64,000 nt of DNA, taken from NCBI RefSeq assembly GCF_008831285.2, contig NC_045143.1:10735503-10799502 (forward strand), given 5' to 3'. The position numbers and the translations under genes are program-made. The stretch's first letter is position 1. The number at the start of each line of letters is the position of its first letter. Below the pieces are notes generated by a model, which saw only the letters and a list, made by a program, of their open reading frames with translations, did not search any database and had not been told where the DNA came from. Positions 51,437 to 64,000 of this stretch are shown in pieces. The DNA comes from Nymphaea colorata (lineage: Eukaryota; Streptophyta; Magnoliopsida; Nymphaeales; Nymphaeaceae).

Positions 51437-53399
51437 CTATTAAAGATTTTTCTTTCATAGCCTGATCTATGATCGGTTGATCAGAAAAAACATTAAGTTA
51501 AAATGAGGTGTAACTTGTGAGGAGAATTGTCAAGAACTAAAGAAAAAACTCACATCAACTTGAGTGTTTAACTTGCCATAAGAATGAGTTCGATTTGTAG
51601 TATAAAATGATGAATCTTGCACATAATTGAGATGTGTTTGATGTATAATGATAAAGTTATTGCCTATGTTTCTTGACAATTGTGAAAGCATGAAGAAAAC
51701 GGTCATACACATGATCTAAAATTGATAATGATTGTATTCACACTTAAAACATGGAAGCATTATTATCTATATGGTCATGGAAGTTTGAAATATTTGCTCA
51801 GTCAAAAAAGTTATATCATTGATTATCACCTTGGAAAAGTCATCTTAGTTGCACATGTATTGAGTGGAAGTTCAAGTAGTATTGTCCATTTGCAAGTTGC
51901 ACGGATTCCCTTATTGTAGTAAATGTGATCTCTAAGAATTGAGCTGGTGATGCATAGTGTAGGAGTCTTATGTGCACAATTTTGAGTGTGTCCTATTCGA
52001 TATGATCGAATTAAATAATTACAATACTAAGATGAAAAGTTGCAGCAAATTATTCAACTAGTAAAAAAAAGAGAAGTAAAAATGTAGTAAATGAAGAAGA
52101 TGCACTGATGTTTGGAAAAAGACTGTGTACCTAACAATCAAAAACTCAAAAACATAATTTTAAAAAATTTCTATGTCTTAAAATATGCTATGCACCCAAG
52201 TAGCATCAAAATGTATATGACATGTAAGGAAAATTATTGATGAGATACTGAAATATGTGTCCAAGTGTTTAACTATCACATTGTTAATGCAAAGTACCAG
52301 GATGTTACCAAATCTACTTAAACTAGAATATAAATGAGAATGCATTATTGGATTTTGTGATAGGTTAACCTTACATCGAAAGTGAAAATGATGTTATTGG
52401 ATTAATTGTAGATAGATTGATTAAGTTTATGCATTTCTTAGCTATAAAATAAAATTTTCAATTGATAAAATTGGCCAAAATATTTGTCAATGAAAATTTT
52501 GTTAGACTGCATGGAGCCATTATAGCAATAGTGTTTGATGGAGATTTGTGATTTAGGTCGGAGCTTTGGCATGCATTTGGCCATGAGGACCAAGTTGAAC
52601 TTTAGTATTGTATTCCACCTACAAACAAATGGCAAGACTAAAAAAGCTATTCATATATTAGAGGATATGTTAGGTGCTTGCATATTGGAACTTCAGGGCT
52701 TTTGGGATGTTCATTTGCTTTTCGTTTGGATTGAGTATTGGTATGACACCCTATGAGGCTCTATGTTATATAAAATATAGAATGTCAATATGTTGAGATA
52801 AAGTTGGTGAAAGAAGTCTATTAGAGCAAGAAATAGTGTAAATAAATATTAATAAAATTAAATTGAACAAAAAGAATATGAAAGTAACACAAGACCAAGC
52901 AAGAAGCTATATATATAATCGACATAGAGACCTTCACTTTGATCTGGGTGATGAGGTATTCCTTAAGATATGTCCTTGGAAAGGAGTAACCAGATTTAGT
53001 AAGAGTGCAAACTTGAACACGAGATATATTGGACCATCTAAAATCAAAGAAAATTGATGACCTAGCATATAAGGTAATACTAATGTGATTCATAATGTTT
53101 TGCATGTATTCATGCTTAGGAAGTTTATATCTGATCCTAAGCATATTTTAAATTAGCAAGCAATCTAGTTGAAAGAAAATTTGAGATATCCAATTTGACC
53201 CATGTGTGTGGTGGATCCAAAGAATTTGGACATCCATGGAAAGGAGATATCTTTGGTGACAGTGCAGTAGATATATCTTTCTATAGTAAATGATACTTGA
53301 GAAAGAGATAATGACTTGAGATCTTCATATCTGTATCATTTTCTCCTTAGGTCAGTAAAAATTTCAAAGGCGAAATTTAATTGAGGGGAGGAGAAAGCA

Positions 53400-54100
<701 letters not shown>

Positions 54101-54110
54101 TCTCTCAGCT

Positions 54111-54486
54111 GGGGACGTTAATTCATTTGTTTTTTGGGATATTTACATATTTAGATTCGAATTTAGATTCAAATATGAACAAAGAAAAGTCACATTTGAA
54201 TCTAAATTTAAAATCTGATTTCACAATCTAAATCTGCTTCGAATCCGATTTTCAATTTTGAAAACCTAGCCCATTTCCAAAATTTAAGAACATTCGAAGT
54301 AGGATATTATTTAAATTTAAGTCAAATCTGAATCAGGTCGGATATTTATGTATATAAATCTGAATCTAATCATATGTCATTTCTGAAATTCACATCCCGT
54401 TTGATTTTTTAATCAAATATTTTTTTATATCTAATTTTTTCAAAATAATTCCGTTAGATATAGGATCCAAATCATATATATTGCCA
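54111..54486. mobile_element. MITE of the GGGATGTCAAC family, copy D
   Basis: It starts ggggacgttaattcatttg and carries the family body (tagattcgaatttagattca, aaatctgatt, gaatcaggtcgg). It ends with ggatccaaatcatatatattgcca, corresponding to the tattcaaattgaatatgttgac end of copy B. Ends are eroded. It sits just left of the duplicated TauE/SafE unit 2. Confidence 0.6.
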
Positions 54487-54601
54487 CTTTTTTAAAAAAA
54501 TTTAAACTTGAAAGTGGGACATTTCCACGTGGTTGGAACTGGACTGACAGTATGATTTTGGAAAAGAGAATCTCATATGTACAAATGAAAGCAAAAGGCA
54601 G

Positions 54602-55326
54602 AGGGCCGGTCTGGGGAGGCATTCCCTCGTGAAGGAGAACTTTTTATTGAGGAACTTCCATTGTCACGTCAACCAAGTTGACGAGGGAAAAGGACAGTTG
54701 TTTTGCAGGCCGCAGACAGACGATTGGTAGGACGCTCCAATCGGCCAGCTGCCTGCATTCCTTATTCTAATCAATTCCTATTCTAATCAATTAATTAAGC
54801 ATAACAAAAATATGAACATCATTATATTATAATAATCTTTAATTTTTCACAAAACTAATTGGGCGGTTGTGATGGCCATCTGTATATGTAGAACCGAACA
54901 AGAGACGAATAAGATTTTTCTTTTTCTGGTTTAAAGGACTTAAAGATCGTTAATATTAGTGAGGTTTTTTCTTATAGAAGATCATTTACGCGCTAGAATG
55001 TATTAACTATTACCTCGATTCTTGTATTTTTGTGTGTATATCATTCATATGTTATTCATTCTATGTCGGATACTAGCAGTTAATTATTGCACTGGAGTGT
55101 ACAAAATTTGCGTTGCAAATTAATATAAATATATGTTTTACAAGTAAGTACCTGAAAAGCCACCGGCCCCACGAAAACTTGATGGAGTCATTAAAACATG
55201 TTTTTTCATGGAAAAGCTCTAGATATAGTTTGACTCTTAGTAAGTAAAATAATATATATTGTAGGCACCTACATTTTAGTATACATATAATCGCATCATC
55301 CTCCCTCTCCCACTCTCTGTGTCGCC
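54602..55326 (+). promoter_or_regulatory. Upstream region of TauE/SafE copy 2
   Basis: The first 170 bp are homologous to 33836-33990 of copy 1 (see that entry), with CACGTC in place of the G-box. Nearer the gene the two promoters no longer resemble each other until about 40 bp before the ATG, where both have a ccctctc run. A TATA-like ataatatatatt lies about 75 bp before the start. Confidence 0.45.
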
Positions 55327-57064
55327 ATGGGAACCAAGTACTTCCTTGTTTATCTTCTGTCTGGTTCCATGGTGGTTATTTCTTATGCCTTCTTCTCCAC
55401 CATTACAACAGCCAAAAAAACTTCAGGCGTTCTGGGCGTCAATGAATTTCTCAAGTCTACTGAAAACCAACAGATTGATGGGTTCAGTTCCACGCACAGT
55501 GAGACCGCCCGAGTTTGGCCGGTAAGACACGACGACCAGTCGGTCATCTCTCTTTCTCTTTCTCTCACAGGCAAGGATAACAAGATTACATGCTAATTAA
55601 TGCTATCCCAAGTATCAATGAGCTAGCATTAGTTTGTTGTAATCCTTTTTCGTATTGGTTTCTGAAGTATTGGTTCCTTTCTTCTTTTTTTCTGTTCTCG
55701 TCTGTTGCAGAGGAACTTCTGCTTTGTTGATCCATGAAAACATGGAACTCTTCCTTGTATGACCTTTGAGTAAGAAGAACATTGGGTTGCAATTATAGCT
55801 GAACGCACTGATTCCTTTATCTTTCTTTTCTTCTTCATTTTTTTGTTGGCGATCGTACAAAAGAAATTGCAATTTAGCTGGAGGGTAGTGGTCGTTACCG
55901 TGATAGGTTTCCTTGGATCCGCTTTGGGAACAGTTGGTGGTGTTAGTGGAGGTGGCATCTTTGTTCCAATGTTCAATTTGATCCTTGGTTTTGATGCTAA
56001 ATCTGCTGCTGCTCTCTCTAAATGTAAGTGCCTTTTATAAACATAACTTGTCACTACACCTTCTGGCTCTCCTTTTCTTTCTGTTCTTTTTTTTTTTTTC
56101 TATTCAAGCTTTTAGCCAGAAAGGAATACAGATGCATTTGCATCGCTGGATTGTGAAAATGAAAGGTCACAGGCATGAACACTGTGGCTACCACTTCTTC
56201 CAAAGGCAGAAGTTAGGATTGTTTCCCTGTTGCCTCCCCCCAACTTACTTCAAGGAGCAGGATTGATCTCTGTGTAACCTTTTTCTACTGAAAAGCTTAG
56301 AGGAGGAAACTGAATTGCCCAAAATTGTCTCAGCTTTTGGCTAAGATGCATCTTATCAGAATGAAAAAGAGAATCAAAAGATTTAATTGATTATTTGCAG
56401 GTATGATCATGGGAGCATCAGCTTCATCAGTATGGTACAACCTGACGGTTCCCCACCCCTGTAGAGATGTACCCATCTTGGACTATGATTTAGCTCTCCT
56501 CTTCCAACCCATGCTCATGTTGGGAATAACAATCGGCGTGGCCCTCAGTGTGGTCTTCCCTTATTGGCTCATAACTGTACTGATTATCATACTCTTTACT
56601 GGTAAACTGCATAGGTGCATTAGCTTTTATGGTTTAAATAAGAAAAGATGAAGAATGGTGCTTCTTTTTTTTACTGGTAATGATTTGAAACCATAACCAA
56701 GGAGCTCTGGTGCAATCAGGTACGTCCTCAAGGGCTTTCTGCAAAGCAATACAGATGTGGAATCAGGAAACGATTATGAAGGTAAGGGAAGGCATCTCTA
56801 GCAACTTCCTGTGCTGGCGTTGACGATCTTATGTTGTGACAAACAGTGAAATTGTTTGCAGGCTGAAGCCAACTTGAGGGAACCTCTCACCAAGCCTGAG
56901 ACAGGTGGTCAGTAAAGGCAAAACCTTTATCTTAACACCATGCGGATGTAAAGACGCCGTTATCTAACAAACAAGCATTTTGCCGTTGCAGTTCAAATTG
57001 GTGACGAGTCTCAGCAGCTGGTAGTGCCACATGTGAAGAACGACTTGGTAAAACATTTTCAAAG

Positions 57065-57095
<31 letters not shown>

Positions 57096-59041
57096 GTGAA
57101 GAGAGAGAGATTTCCTGTTCTTGTTGTGCTCAATGTATTTTATTGTTTTGACATTTTCCAGGAAATAATATGCTTCAACATAAGGTTGAAAGGGCTACTC
57201 GTTCTGATGGTTGTCTGGATTTCGTTTCTTTTGATACAGATAACCAAGGCAAGCCTGAAACCTCATAATAAAACAAAATTTATTTCTTCTCTTATAAGAA
57301 ATTGCCTTTGAATCTAATAGACGACATTGCCGTAAAATTTTCAGAATAATTTAAGGGAGTGTAGTCCTCTATATTGGGCATTCTACATCCTGCAGGTATG
57401 AACTATGAAGCACTTTTAAGAATCTCAAGCAACGGAGACAGATAATGCACAGCTGAACCCAAGTCTCACGGGTTCCCCAAATATGGCAGCGCATCCACAT
57501 TGACTTGGGTATGGGTGCAGGTGCCGTGTGGGTGCTGCTGACCACATCCATTCTTCTTTTTTCTTGTTCTTTTTTCCTTTTTTTCCTTCTCCTATCTTTC
57601 CCTCTTCTTTTTTCTCTCTCCTCTCTTTTTTCCCCTATTTTGTTCAATAAAACTTTGAATTTTGTATGAAATTTAAGGTGACCTTGATAAAGAAAAAAGT
57701 TTAAAAAAGATAGGCAAATGAAATTACTTATATAACAGTTATATATATATATATATATATATATTTGCTGCTCTCACAGCAGCCGCACCCATGTGACATA
57801 GAGCTGAACTCATTTCTCACTTTGTCTTTGAATTATGCTGGACTAGTTTCCATTGGCACTCTCTGTGTTCATATATGAAGCTGCAAAACTGTGGAAGGAG
57901 GATAGGCAAAGAAGGAAATGTGGGAATGAAGAGCCTGTATGTGAAGCTTCTATTGAATGGACTCCATTCCAGTTGATTTTCTGTGCATTCTGTGCTACCC
58001 TTGGGGGCACAGTTGGTGGGCTGTTGGGCTCTGGTGCTGGATTCATAATGGGACCCCTTCTACTCGAACTTGGTGTTATACCACAGGTATTTCCTTCTTG
58101 AGAAACACTGCTAAATCATAATACCTCTCATTTTTCAATGGTTAAATATTTGCCTGCAATGGATTCGCAGGTTGCTAGTGCAACGGCAGCGTTTGCTATG
58201 ATGTTCTCTTCATCACTCTCTGTCATGGAACTCTATTTCCTCAAAAGATTTCCAATCCCCTATGGTATGCATATGTCATATGTTGTTTTCTTTTTTTCTT
58301 TTTTGTTAATTGCACTGGGGGTGATGCCAGCATTAAGTCATCCCTTAAAAGCTTAGCAATTAGCACATTCCACAAGAAGATTTGATCGGCTAAGTTACTT
58401 GAATAACGACTTAGGAACTTGGTGCTTTTCTTTTCTCCTTTTCTTGGGACTTTTTATTATCACCTCATATGTCTTTGGATTGATCTCTAAGAACCTTGGG
58501 AAATGAGTCTTCGTCCACCTTATTCTCTGTAGGATCGGTACCATGAAATTGTCGTTTGTTGTCAGTAACTTTTCTGTTTCTCTTGTGGATGTATGTCTAA
58601 CAAGTTAAATTCACCTACGATGTTCAGAAAAATGATAGAAATATGAGTATGGCATTGGATTCTTCTGCATGCACTTTTTTTTTAACAGTTATCTCCTTAA
58701 CATTTATCCTTGCTTTCGGTAGCACTCTATCTTACAGGGGTATCAATTATTGCTGGTTTCTTTGGGCAATACTTTGTATGGAAGCTTGTGGCTGCTCTTG
58801 GGAGGGCTTCTATCATAATTTTCATTTTATCATCTGTCATTTTCGCAAGCGCACTCACAATGGGTATGGCAGCAAACCATTTGTTATTACCTTCTGCTGG
58901 TACAACTAGTTGAATCACTGATCGTTAATATTAACACAATTAATGTGCTGGGCCTCAGGCATCGTTGGCATTGACAAGAGTATTGTGATGATCCAGAATC
59001 ATGAATACATGGGATTTTTGAGCTTCTGTAGTAGCTCCTAG
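55327..59041 (+). CDS. Sulfite exporter TauE/SafE family protein, copy 2
   Basis: Twelve exons: 55327-55521, 55864-56023, 56401-56601, 56720-56781, 56862-56907, 56992-57047, 57162-57248, 57345-57395, 57847-58086, 58171-58264, 58723-58863 and 58959-59041. Exon lengths equal those of copy 1 one by one (195, 160, 201, 62, 46, 56, 87, 51, 240, 94, 141, 83) and give 471 aa with no stop. The topology is the same: N-terminal helix, two TauE halves, central hydrophilic loop. It differs in the glycine motifs: GGVSGGGIF where copy 1 has GGVGGGGIF, and GSGAGF where copy 1 has GSGGGF. Exon 8 reads [11 protein letters not shown] where copy 1 has [11 protein letters not shown]. Intron 7 keeps the GC donor. 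Intron 8 is 451 bp against 93 bp in copy 1 because of a MITE. Confidence 0.93.
57459..57801. mobile_element. hAT-like MITE in intron 8 of TauE/SafE copy 2 (343 bp)
   Basis: Copy 1 intron 8 reads straight through where copy 2 has this insert. The eight bases agctgaac are repeated exactly on both sides (57451-57458 and 57802-57809), the target-duplication size of hAT elements. The ends ccaagtctcacgggttcc and ccgcacccatgtgacatag form an imperfect terminal inverted repeat. The body holds a long pyrimidine tract and a (TA)n run at about 57741-57764. Confidence 0.8.
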
Positions 59042-59089
59042 GAGGCGCAGCAGCAACCTCGTGTCTTTGGATACCATACGGATTTAGTT

Positions 59090-59586
59090 TGTGGTTAATG
59101 CAGGATATGGTCAAGTGATTATTGACCATCCTGGTAATTTGAATTAAGACTTCGTAATTTATTCTTGTGGGGATTAGGGATATATATATATATATATATA
59201 TTACATGGCTGATCTTCTTCGCCATTTTAAGTTTGCCATATAGATTTAGTTAATTGACCTGGCTGCAGGTTCTTGAATGAGGCTCTTGGTATATGATTCA
59301 AATATTCATTCTTCTGGGGCTTGGTTGCATGCGTCTAGTTGACCTCCTTCCCCACCTCATATTGCAAACAAGCTTTGTTTGATTATGCAGTCTGTACTTT
59401 GGTAGTTTAATAAGCTTCTTTTATTTTTGTCAACAAAAGCAAATTGTGCAAGATGAATAGTAGAACATGGATTTTGTCATTTAGTCAATCAAGTGCTATA
59501 AATGCCAGATTCATCGCTTGTGTCTTCATGCAAATTTCTTTGCCTGCCCCTTTGAACTCTTTCTTGTGGCGTTGAGATACGTTAGA

Positions 59587-59664
<78 letters not shown>

Positions 59665-60460
59665 TACATACACACATATGTCTTCTCTCACGTGTCCGCC
59701 CGTGATCCTACCTTCTCCACATCTTCCGTCCTTTCATATAATTTCATATAATGGCGCATAAAGCTTGGTCCCTTTTCAGGGGAGTAGCTGGATATTTCAC
59801 TATTTTGAAAGACTTCGAGTGGAGTAAAGTCTAGCAAAATTGAATGATATGTGCAGCTAGCACATGCTGCCACATGCTGCCCTTGTAAGGTATCATCACT
59901 TCAAGGCACATGAGATCGCCATGCTGTTGGAGATAATTTAGTGATTCCTGGCATTTACTGAAAATACAAAAGCTTGCTCTACTCCGTGTATGGTCGCTAT
60001 TGGTCTTGGATTCTTTTTTTTTTTTCTTATGAACTTCTTTTCTTCTTTCTTTTTCCTTTTTCATTTCTATTAGGCTTGTTGCCATTTTAGATTGTACAAA
60101 TTCCTAGTTTACTGCAGCCACTGATGTAGACATTTTATCCACGTAAAACGGGGTAAGTATCGGGAAACAAAAGCTGCAAAACCTGGAGATCTGCTGCGGC
60201 CTTTTGTTTATAGAAGAACAAGGAATCAAATTTGATAGCAGCCACTCCGTAAAGCTTTTTTCAACAATTGAGAGGGGGGAATCTAAATTGCAAATTGACG
60301 GCCACTCCATCAATATTTCAGCCATTCTTCCTCTCGCTGATATATTACATATTTATTTTATTCTACCATTTTCTAGTCTTATGTATACATTCATATAACA
60401 TGCACGTGCATAATATTTAAATAAAACTTATGCGTGTGTATATGGACTTGAAAGAACTAA
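59090..60460 (+). other. Downstream flank of TauE/SafE copy 2
   Basis: Homologous in order to 38330-39600 after copy 1. It differs by a much longer (CT)n tract and by small indels. No gene is seen. The homology continues past the MITE at 60461-60630 for a further short stretch (gttggcaaggttcac against gttttgccaaggttc). Confidence 0.75.
59590..59660. repeat. (CT)35 microsatellite
   Basis: An uninterrupted CT run of about 71 bases in the downstream flank of copy 2. The equivalent site of copy 1 (38802-38826) has only about 12 units. Confidence 0.95.
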
Positions 60461-60630
60461 GGGGAGTTTGGCAATGGGAACACTAACAAATTGTTTCATG
60501 TATGTGCTCCAAAAATTGAAGTAGATACATAAGACAGTGTAACATAGAACACAATGTTCCAAGAATTTGTTTCAATATTTAAGACAGTTACATGAAACAA
60601 TTTGTTACTGTTCCCATTGTCAAATGACCC
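60461..60630. mobile_element. MITE with about 42-bp TIRs, 170 bp, in unit 2 only
   Basis: The left arm (ggggagtttggcaatgggaa, cactaacaaattgtttcatg) and right arm (catgaaacaatttgttactg, ttcccattgtcaaatgaccc) are inverted copies with few mismatches. Copy 1 lacks it: aactaaaagttttgcc there corresponds to aactaa, insert, aaaagggttggc here. TAA/AAA flanks are compatible with a three-base Tourist-type duplication. Confidence 0.8.
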
Positions 60631-60639
60631 AAAAGGGTT

Positions 60640-61560
60640 GGCAAGGTTCACAGATTAAGTTTGATCTGTCTCGTGGTTGGTGCCCCTCTTGAAAGAGCAA
60701 GGTATGCCCTATTTATTCTAGGGAGGTGCGACCAAAACATAAAGTCGAGGTACACCCCACATTTATATCATGCTTTAGGCAAAACATTTTGGAAAGGCTT
60801 GACTTCCCATGCCCGTGAACCCAAGCTTCTGAAAGTATGAACTTATTGAGAGCCAAAGATCTTATGTCTATGTATCTTAATCTGATATGGCAAGTTTTGC
60901 TATTGTGCAAAGATTTACAAACACAAATTTATAGTTCGTCAAACTAAGGATCTCAGTCACACTAAAAGATCCTCATCCCCTGTCGCTCTTTCGTAGTGTC
61001 TGATGATCTGATTGAAAACCAGACAACGGTTTGATCTTAAATCCATGGATTAAAAATGTGAAAATCCTGATCAAAATCAGATCTTAGATAATCAAACACG
61101 CTCAACAATACTAACTCGCACTTTCCAGTTGCCTTGTCCCAGTAGAAAAACCCAGTAGCCCATCTATTTTGTGGTTAATCTCCTCATTGAAGACCCCATG
61201 TAAACCAATCCATACATTTTGCACCTTCCAGGCCAACGTTACCCATGCTTATAACCATGGGTAACAACTTAAAATAATTAACCTGCAGGAGAGAGATTGA
61301 CCATTCCCTTTCCCTTTTATACGTTGACAAAAGAATCGTCTTCCAACCATTTGCTAGGCTTGTCAATCCCAAGTGCAGCTTAACGGTTTTTAACATCCAC
61401 AGATGTTCCGGTACCCCCCACCCCTCTTTCCAAATGAATGGCAGGAATAAGAAAACTTCAATTTCAAAATTTTGCAGCCATATGCAAAAAAATTCTCATC
61501 ACTCAACTTCATCAAAAGGAGGAAACGTTGAATTTCATTTCATGCTTATTAAACAACTAT
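60640..61560. other. Intergenic DNA between TauE/SafE unit 2 and RIBF
   Basis: No supported gene. A minus-strand frame at 60713-60910 (KTCHIRLRYIDIRSLALNKF and on) faintly recalls the KxxHIDxRYHxIR start of the copia RNase H end, but the match is too weak to call. The final part, next to 61567, is probably the 3' UTR of RIBF. Confidence 0.4.
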
Positions 61561-61566
61561 AACTAC

Positions 61567-62314
61567 TCAAGATTCCCTGGAGACACTGCCATTGAATTCG
61601 ACGCTTATTAGACAGTTATCGTCTAAGGGTGGCCAGGACTCTGTTTCAATATGTATATGTGTACCATCAATGACAACATTACAGTCTCCAACAAAGCCGT
61701 CCACATACAAGGTGCAGTCATTGTAAGATCCCTCCTTTGGCTGCTGATTCATCAAGCACAAAGTAGGCAATGAGAGCCGACTTCCCATTACTACATGCCC
61801 CCTGGTGTTTGTCATAAAAAGACGATGACTTCTCCCCAGAAGCTGTGATACATATTCCATATTACCAGAAGCAAGGGCATGGCGAACCCGAGTAGATGAA
61901 ACCTGACCTTTCTCTTTACCATTAGTGAAACTTACTCCATTGCATGTCTGGAGTTTATCCATGACAGGTCTCACAATGTAAGCAGCAAGCCCATACTCTT
62001 CACATAAGTGTGCCAGGTCAGATGAATCACCTGCTGCCTTATAGCCAAATCTATAATTTTCTCCTGCCAAAACAGTTTAAAGGATTTTAGAACTTTTGTT
62101 TGTTTTAAGTACCATATGCAACAATGGGAACTTCATACCTGCTACAACTCCACTTACTCCAAGCTCTTTGGATAACCTCTCTACAAATTGTCGTGGACTA
62201 AGGTACCGAACATTTGAAAAATTAACATGGTATTCTAGTGGCACCATATTACCGCAAAGAGGTGCCCAAGAAGCAAGGACCCGCTTCCTGTCACAGTTCG
62301 CAACTATAGGTGCC
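61567..62314 (-). CDS. FAD synthetase, chloroplastic (RIBF family), 3' part
   Basis: Two exons on the minus strand: 62139-62314 and the terminal exon 61567-62063, joined by a GT-AG intron with the frame kept (GTA GCA G|GA GAA). They encode about 223 residues, the C-terminal two thirds of a protein that is usually about 350 aa. The enzyme adenylates FMN with ATP to give FAD in plastids. Motifs visible are [55 protein letters not shown] (the G-x-N/D-F/Y-x-FG nucleotide-binding turn), [20 protein letters not shown] (the SSTxxR signature of the adenylyltransferase) and LLGRSHRLF. The upstream exon would hold the GKFDALHxGHR motif. I could not find it between 62315 and 64000, so intron length there is at least 1.68 kb and the 5' end lies beyond the window. 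Confidence 0.92.
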
Positions 62315-64000
62315 CTGTAAAGGAAAATCCTTCACAACTTACAGAGATGCTTGTAGAAAATTCATTGCAGGACCATAATTGCACAACCATCATTGCCTCT
62401 TAAATGAGCAAAAACTAAATGCAGACAGAAAGCTTTTCCTCCTAAATATCTTATATGGGGATGCAAGCAATAATTATGAAGACGTGATGGGTTTTATGGC
62501 AGCTACTTTTCTACATAGTCCATGTGCTAAGCATGAAAAGAACAGCCATTTATCTGCAGGAAAACAGAACCTGAAGTATACTTTTTCACTGACAAAACAA
62601 GTGTAATCCATAGTTTACATATCATTCCGATAGGCAGAACATACAGTGACTGTAACAACAAAAATAGCCTTAGTTACCATAAGAAGCAGAGTGGTCCTAT
62701 GGACATGTGGTCTTGAGGTAATATTCACCACTGTAGTACCTGATGAATAACTTGTAATACCATGACAAGGTAAATCGATGTAGAAGTCCCCACTCTGTCA
62801 TCATCATGATCGCAATCATCATTACATTATTGGCATCAAGTTCTATCCAACCAATTGTGGTTGGCATTATCAGTCTCCATTAATTTACAATGACAGCTTT
62901 CAGCTAAAGATCGAAATTCTTCATACGCCATCCACTGCTCCTTTCAAAGTTTTCAATTTCTCATGTTAATATCATGATATCTTTCTCTTTCTTATAAAGA
63001 AAACTAACATATTTTCGGTGCATGTTTTCACTTTTCTTTTTTTCCGTTTCATTGAAAATTTTAAAAGCAACTTTGAACCTTTGTCAATATATTTTGAAAA
63101 TAAATATAAAGGTTTTCATTTTATAATTATTATTTGAGTTAAATGGGGTCGCAAAAAATTAACAAAAAAAACTCAAAGGTACCTAGCTGATAGAAACCGA
63201 ACTACTTTTGCGGTTATGGTTTAAATATGTTGCACTGATATCTTTTTGGGCTTTTGGATAGTTTGTACCATCCATTCTTGTAAAACTCCACATTACTGTG
63301 CCACTATTACCAAAAGAAGTGGTAAGATAGACGAGAGAAGGATAGAAAGCTTGACGTGAAATTTTTTCCTCATAGCCTCATCCTTTTCTCTATCTGCAAA
63401 AGAACATAGAGTTTTACAGAGTCATCTTCCTTTTCTCCACCATTTCATCCAATCCCTCTCCCTTTTTACCTTTTCTTTCTCTTCTTCCTTTCATTTTTTT
63501 TTTGCCTTTTTCCATATTTCCTACCTTCTGTTTGCTCTCATGTTCTCCTCTTCCTCTTTTCATTGCATCATCATTGACATCATTATTGATATTAGTAGCA
63601 AATACTTGGATGAATAGGGAAAATTGGATGAATAGGGAAAAACTTAAAGAGAATTGCCACATGCAAGCTTTCTAGTCTAAACCAATTTCACAGTTACCAT
63701 TTAGTAAAAGCTTAAACATAAGACTATGAATAAGTACCATCTAGTAAAAGCTTACCCATAAGACTATGAATAAGTACCCTTTCACTGTTCCTGTCAAAGC
63801 CTACGACACTACGTAGTACGTAGATATGATTTACAGTTGATTTGGTAACAGTAGACTCCTGTTGATGTAAGAGTATTTTGTTAGTAGCCAAGATTTTGCT
63901 TTTCCTTTAGATAATGTTATAAAATCATGTATGTGCAAGAGTGTGGCCATTCAAGGATTGATTCTTACTAAATCAACAATACAGATCACCTCTACCCCAT
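62315..64000 (-). other. Presumed intron of RIBF, running off the right edge
   Basis: No further RIBF exon was recognised on the minus strand and no other gene is seen. Two near-identical 37-bp blocks, both reading taccatytagtaaaagctta followed by cataagactatgaataagta, lie at about 63696-63737 and 63736-63777. Confidence 0.55.

Noticed and set aside
60713-60910. Copia RNase H-like minus-strand frame
   Set aside because: Only the KTCHIRLRY segment recalls copia; the remainder does not follow the family pattern.

Overview
This window is nuclear DNA of a flowering plant. It shows split genes with GT-AG introns, chloroplast-type proteins encoded in the nucleus, long (TA)n and (CT)n tracts, and large amounts of decayed plant transposons (Ty1/copia, Ty3/gypsy, L1-type LINE, CACTA and several MITE families). 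I cannot fix the species from sequence alone; the AT-rich, microsatellite-rich intergenic DNA and the 7.5-kb intron would fit an early-diverging angiosperm, but that is a guess.

Four protein-coding genes can be supported. (1) A plus-strand VTE5-type phytol kinase (13379-22809, six exons), whose first exon lies 7.47 kb upstream of exon 2, with a copia remnant and other repeats inside intron 1. (2) and (3) Two intact plus-strand TauE/SafE membrane proteins (34833-38278 and 55327-59041), which are tandem duplicates. Each has 12 exons, all twelve exon lengths are identical, each gives 471 aa, and both keep the same GC-AG intron. (4) The 3' part of a minus-strand chloroplast-type FAD synthetase (RIBF family) at 61567-62314, whose 5' exons run off the right edge.

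Layout: 0-5.7 kb holds repeats, a copia integrase scrap and a doubtful exon. 5.7-7.6 kb is a CACTA remnant and 7.65-11.1 kb a degenerate LINE. 11.2-13.3 kb is AT-rich upstream DNA. 13.4-22.8 kb is VTE5. 22.8-33.8 kb is gene-free and carries MITEs and microsatellites. 33.8-39.6 kb is TauE/SafE unit 1. 39.6-54.5 kb is filler between the duplicates, including an unidentified GC-richer block and a broken Ty3/gypsy element that itself carries an insertion. 54.6-60.7 kb is TauE/SafE unit 2, and 61.5-64 kb holds the RIBF gene.

The genes do not form a pathway. VTE5 salvages phytol for tocopherol synthesis in the chloroplast and RIBF makes FAD; the plant TauE/SafE proteins are predicted anion or sulfur-compound transporters of uncertain substrate. 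I found no convincing new multi-gene system. The most informative signals are the segmental duplication, which includes promoter and downstream DNA, the conserved non-canonical intron, glycine-motif substitutions in one copy, and MITE insertions that mark events after the duplication.
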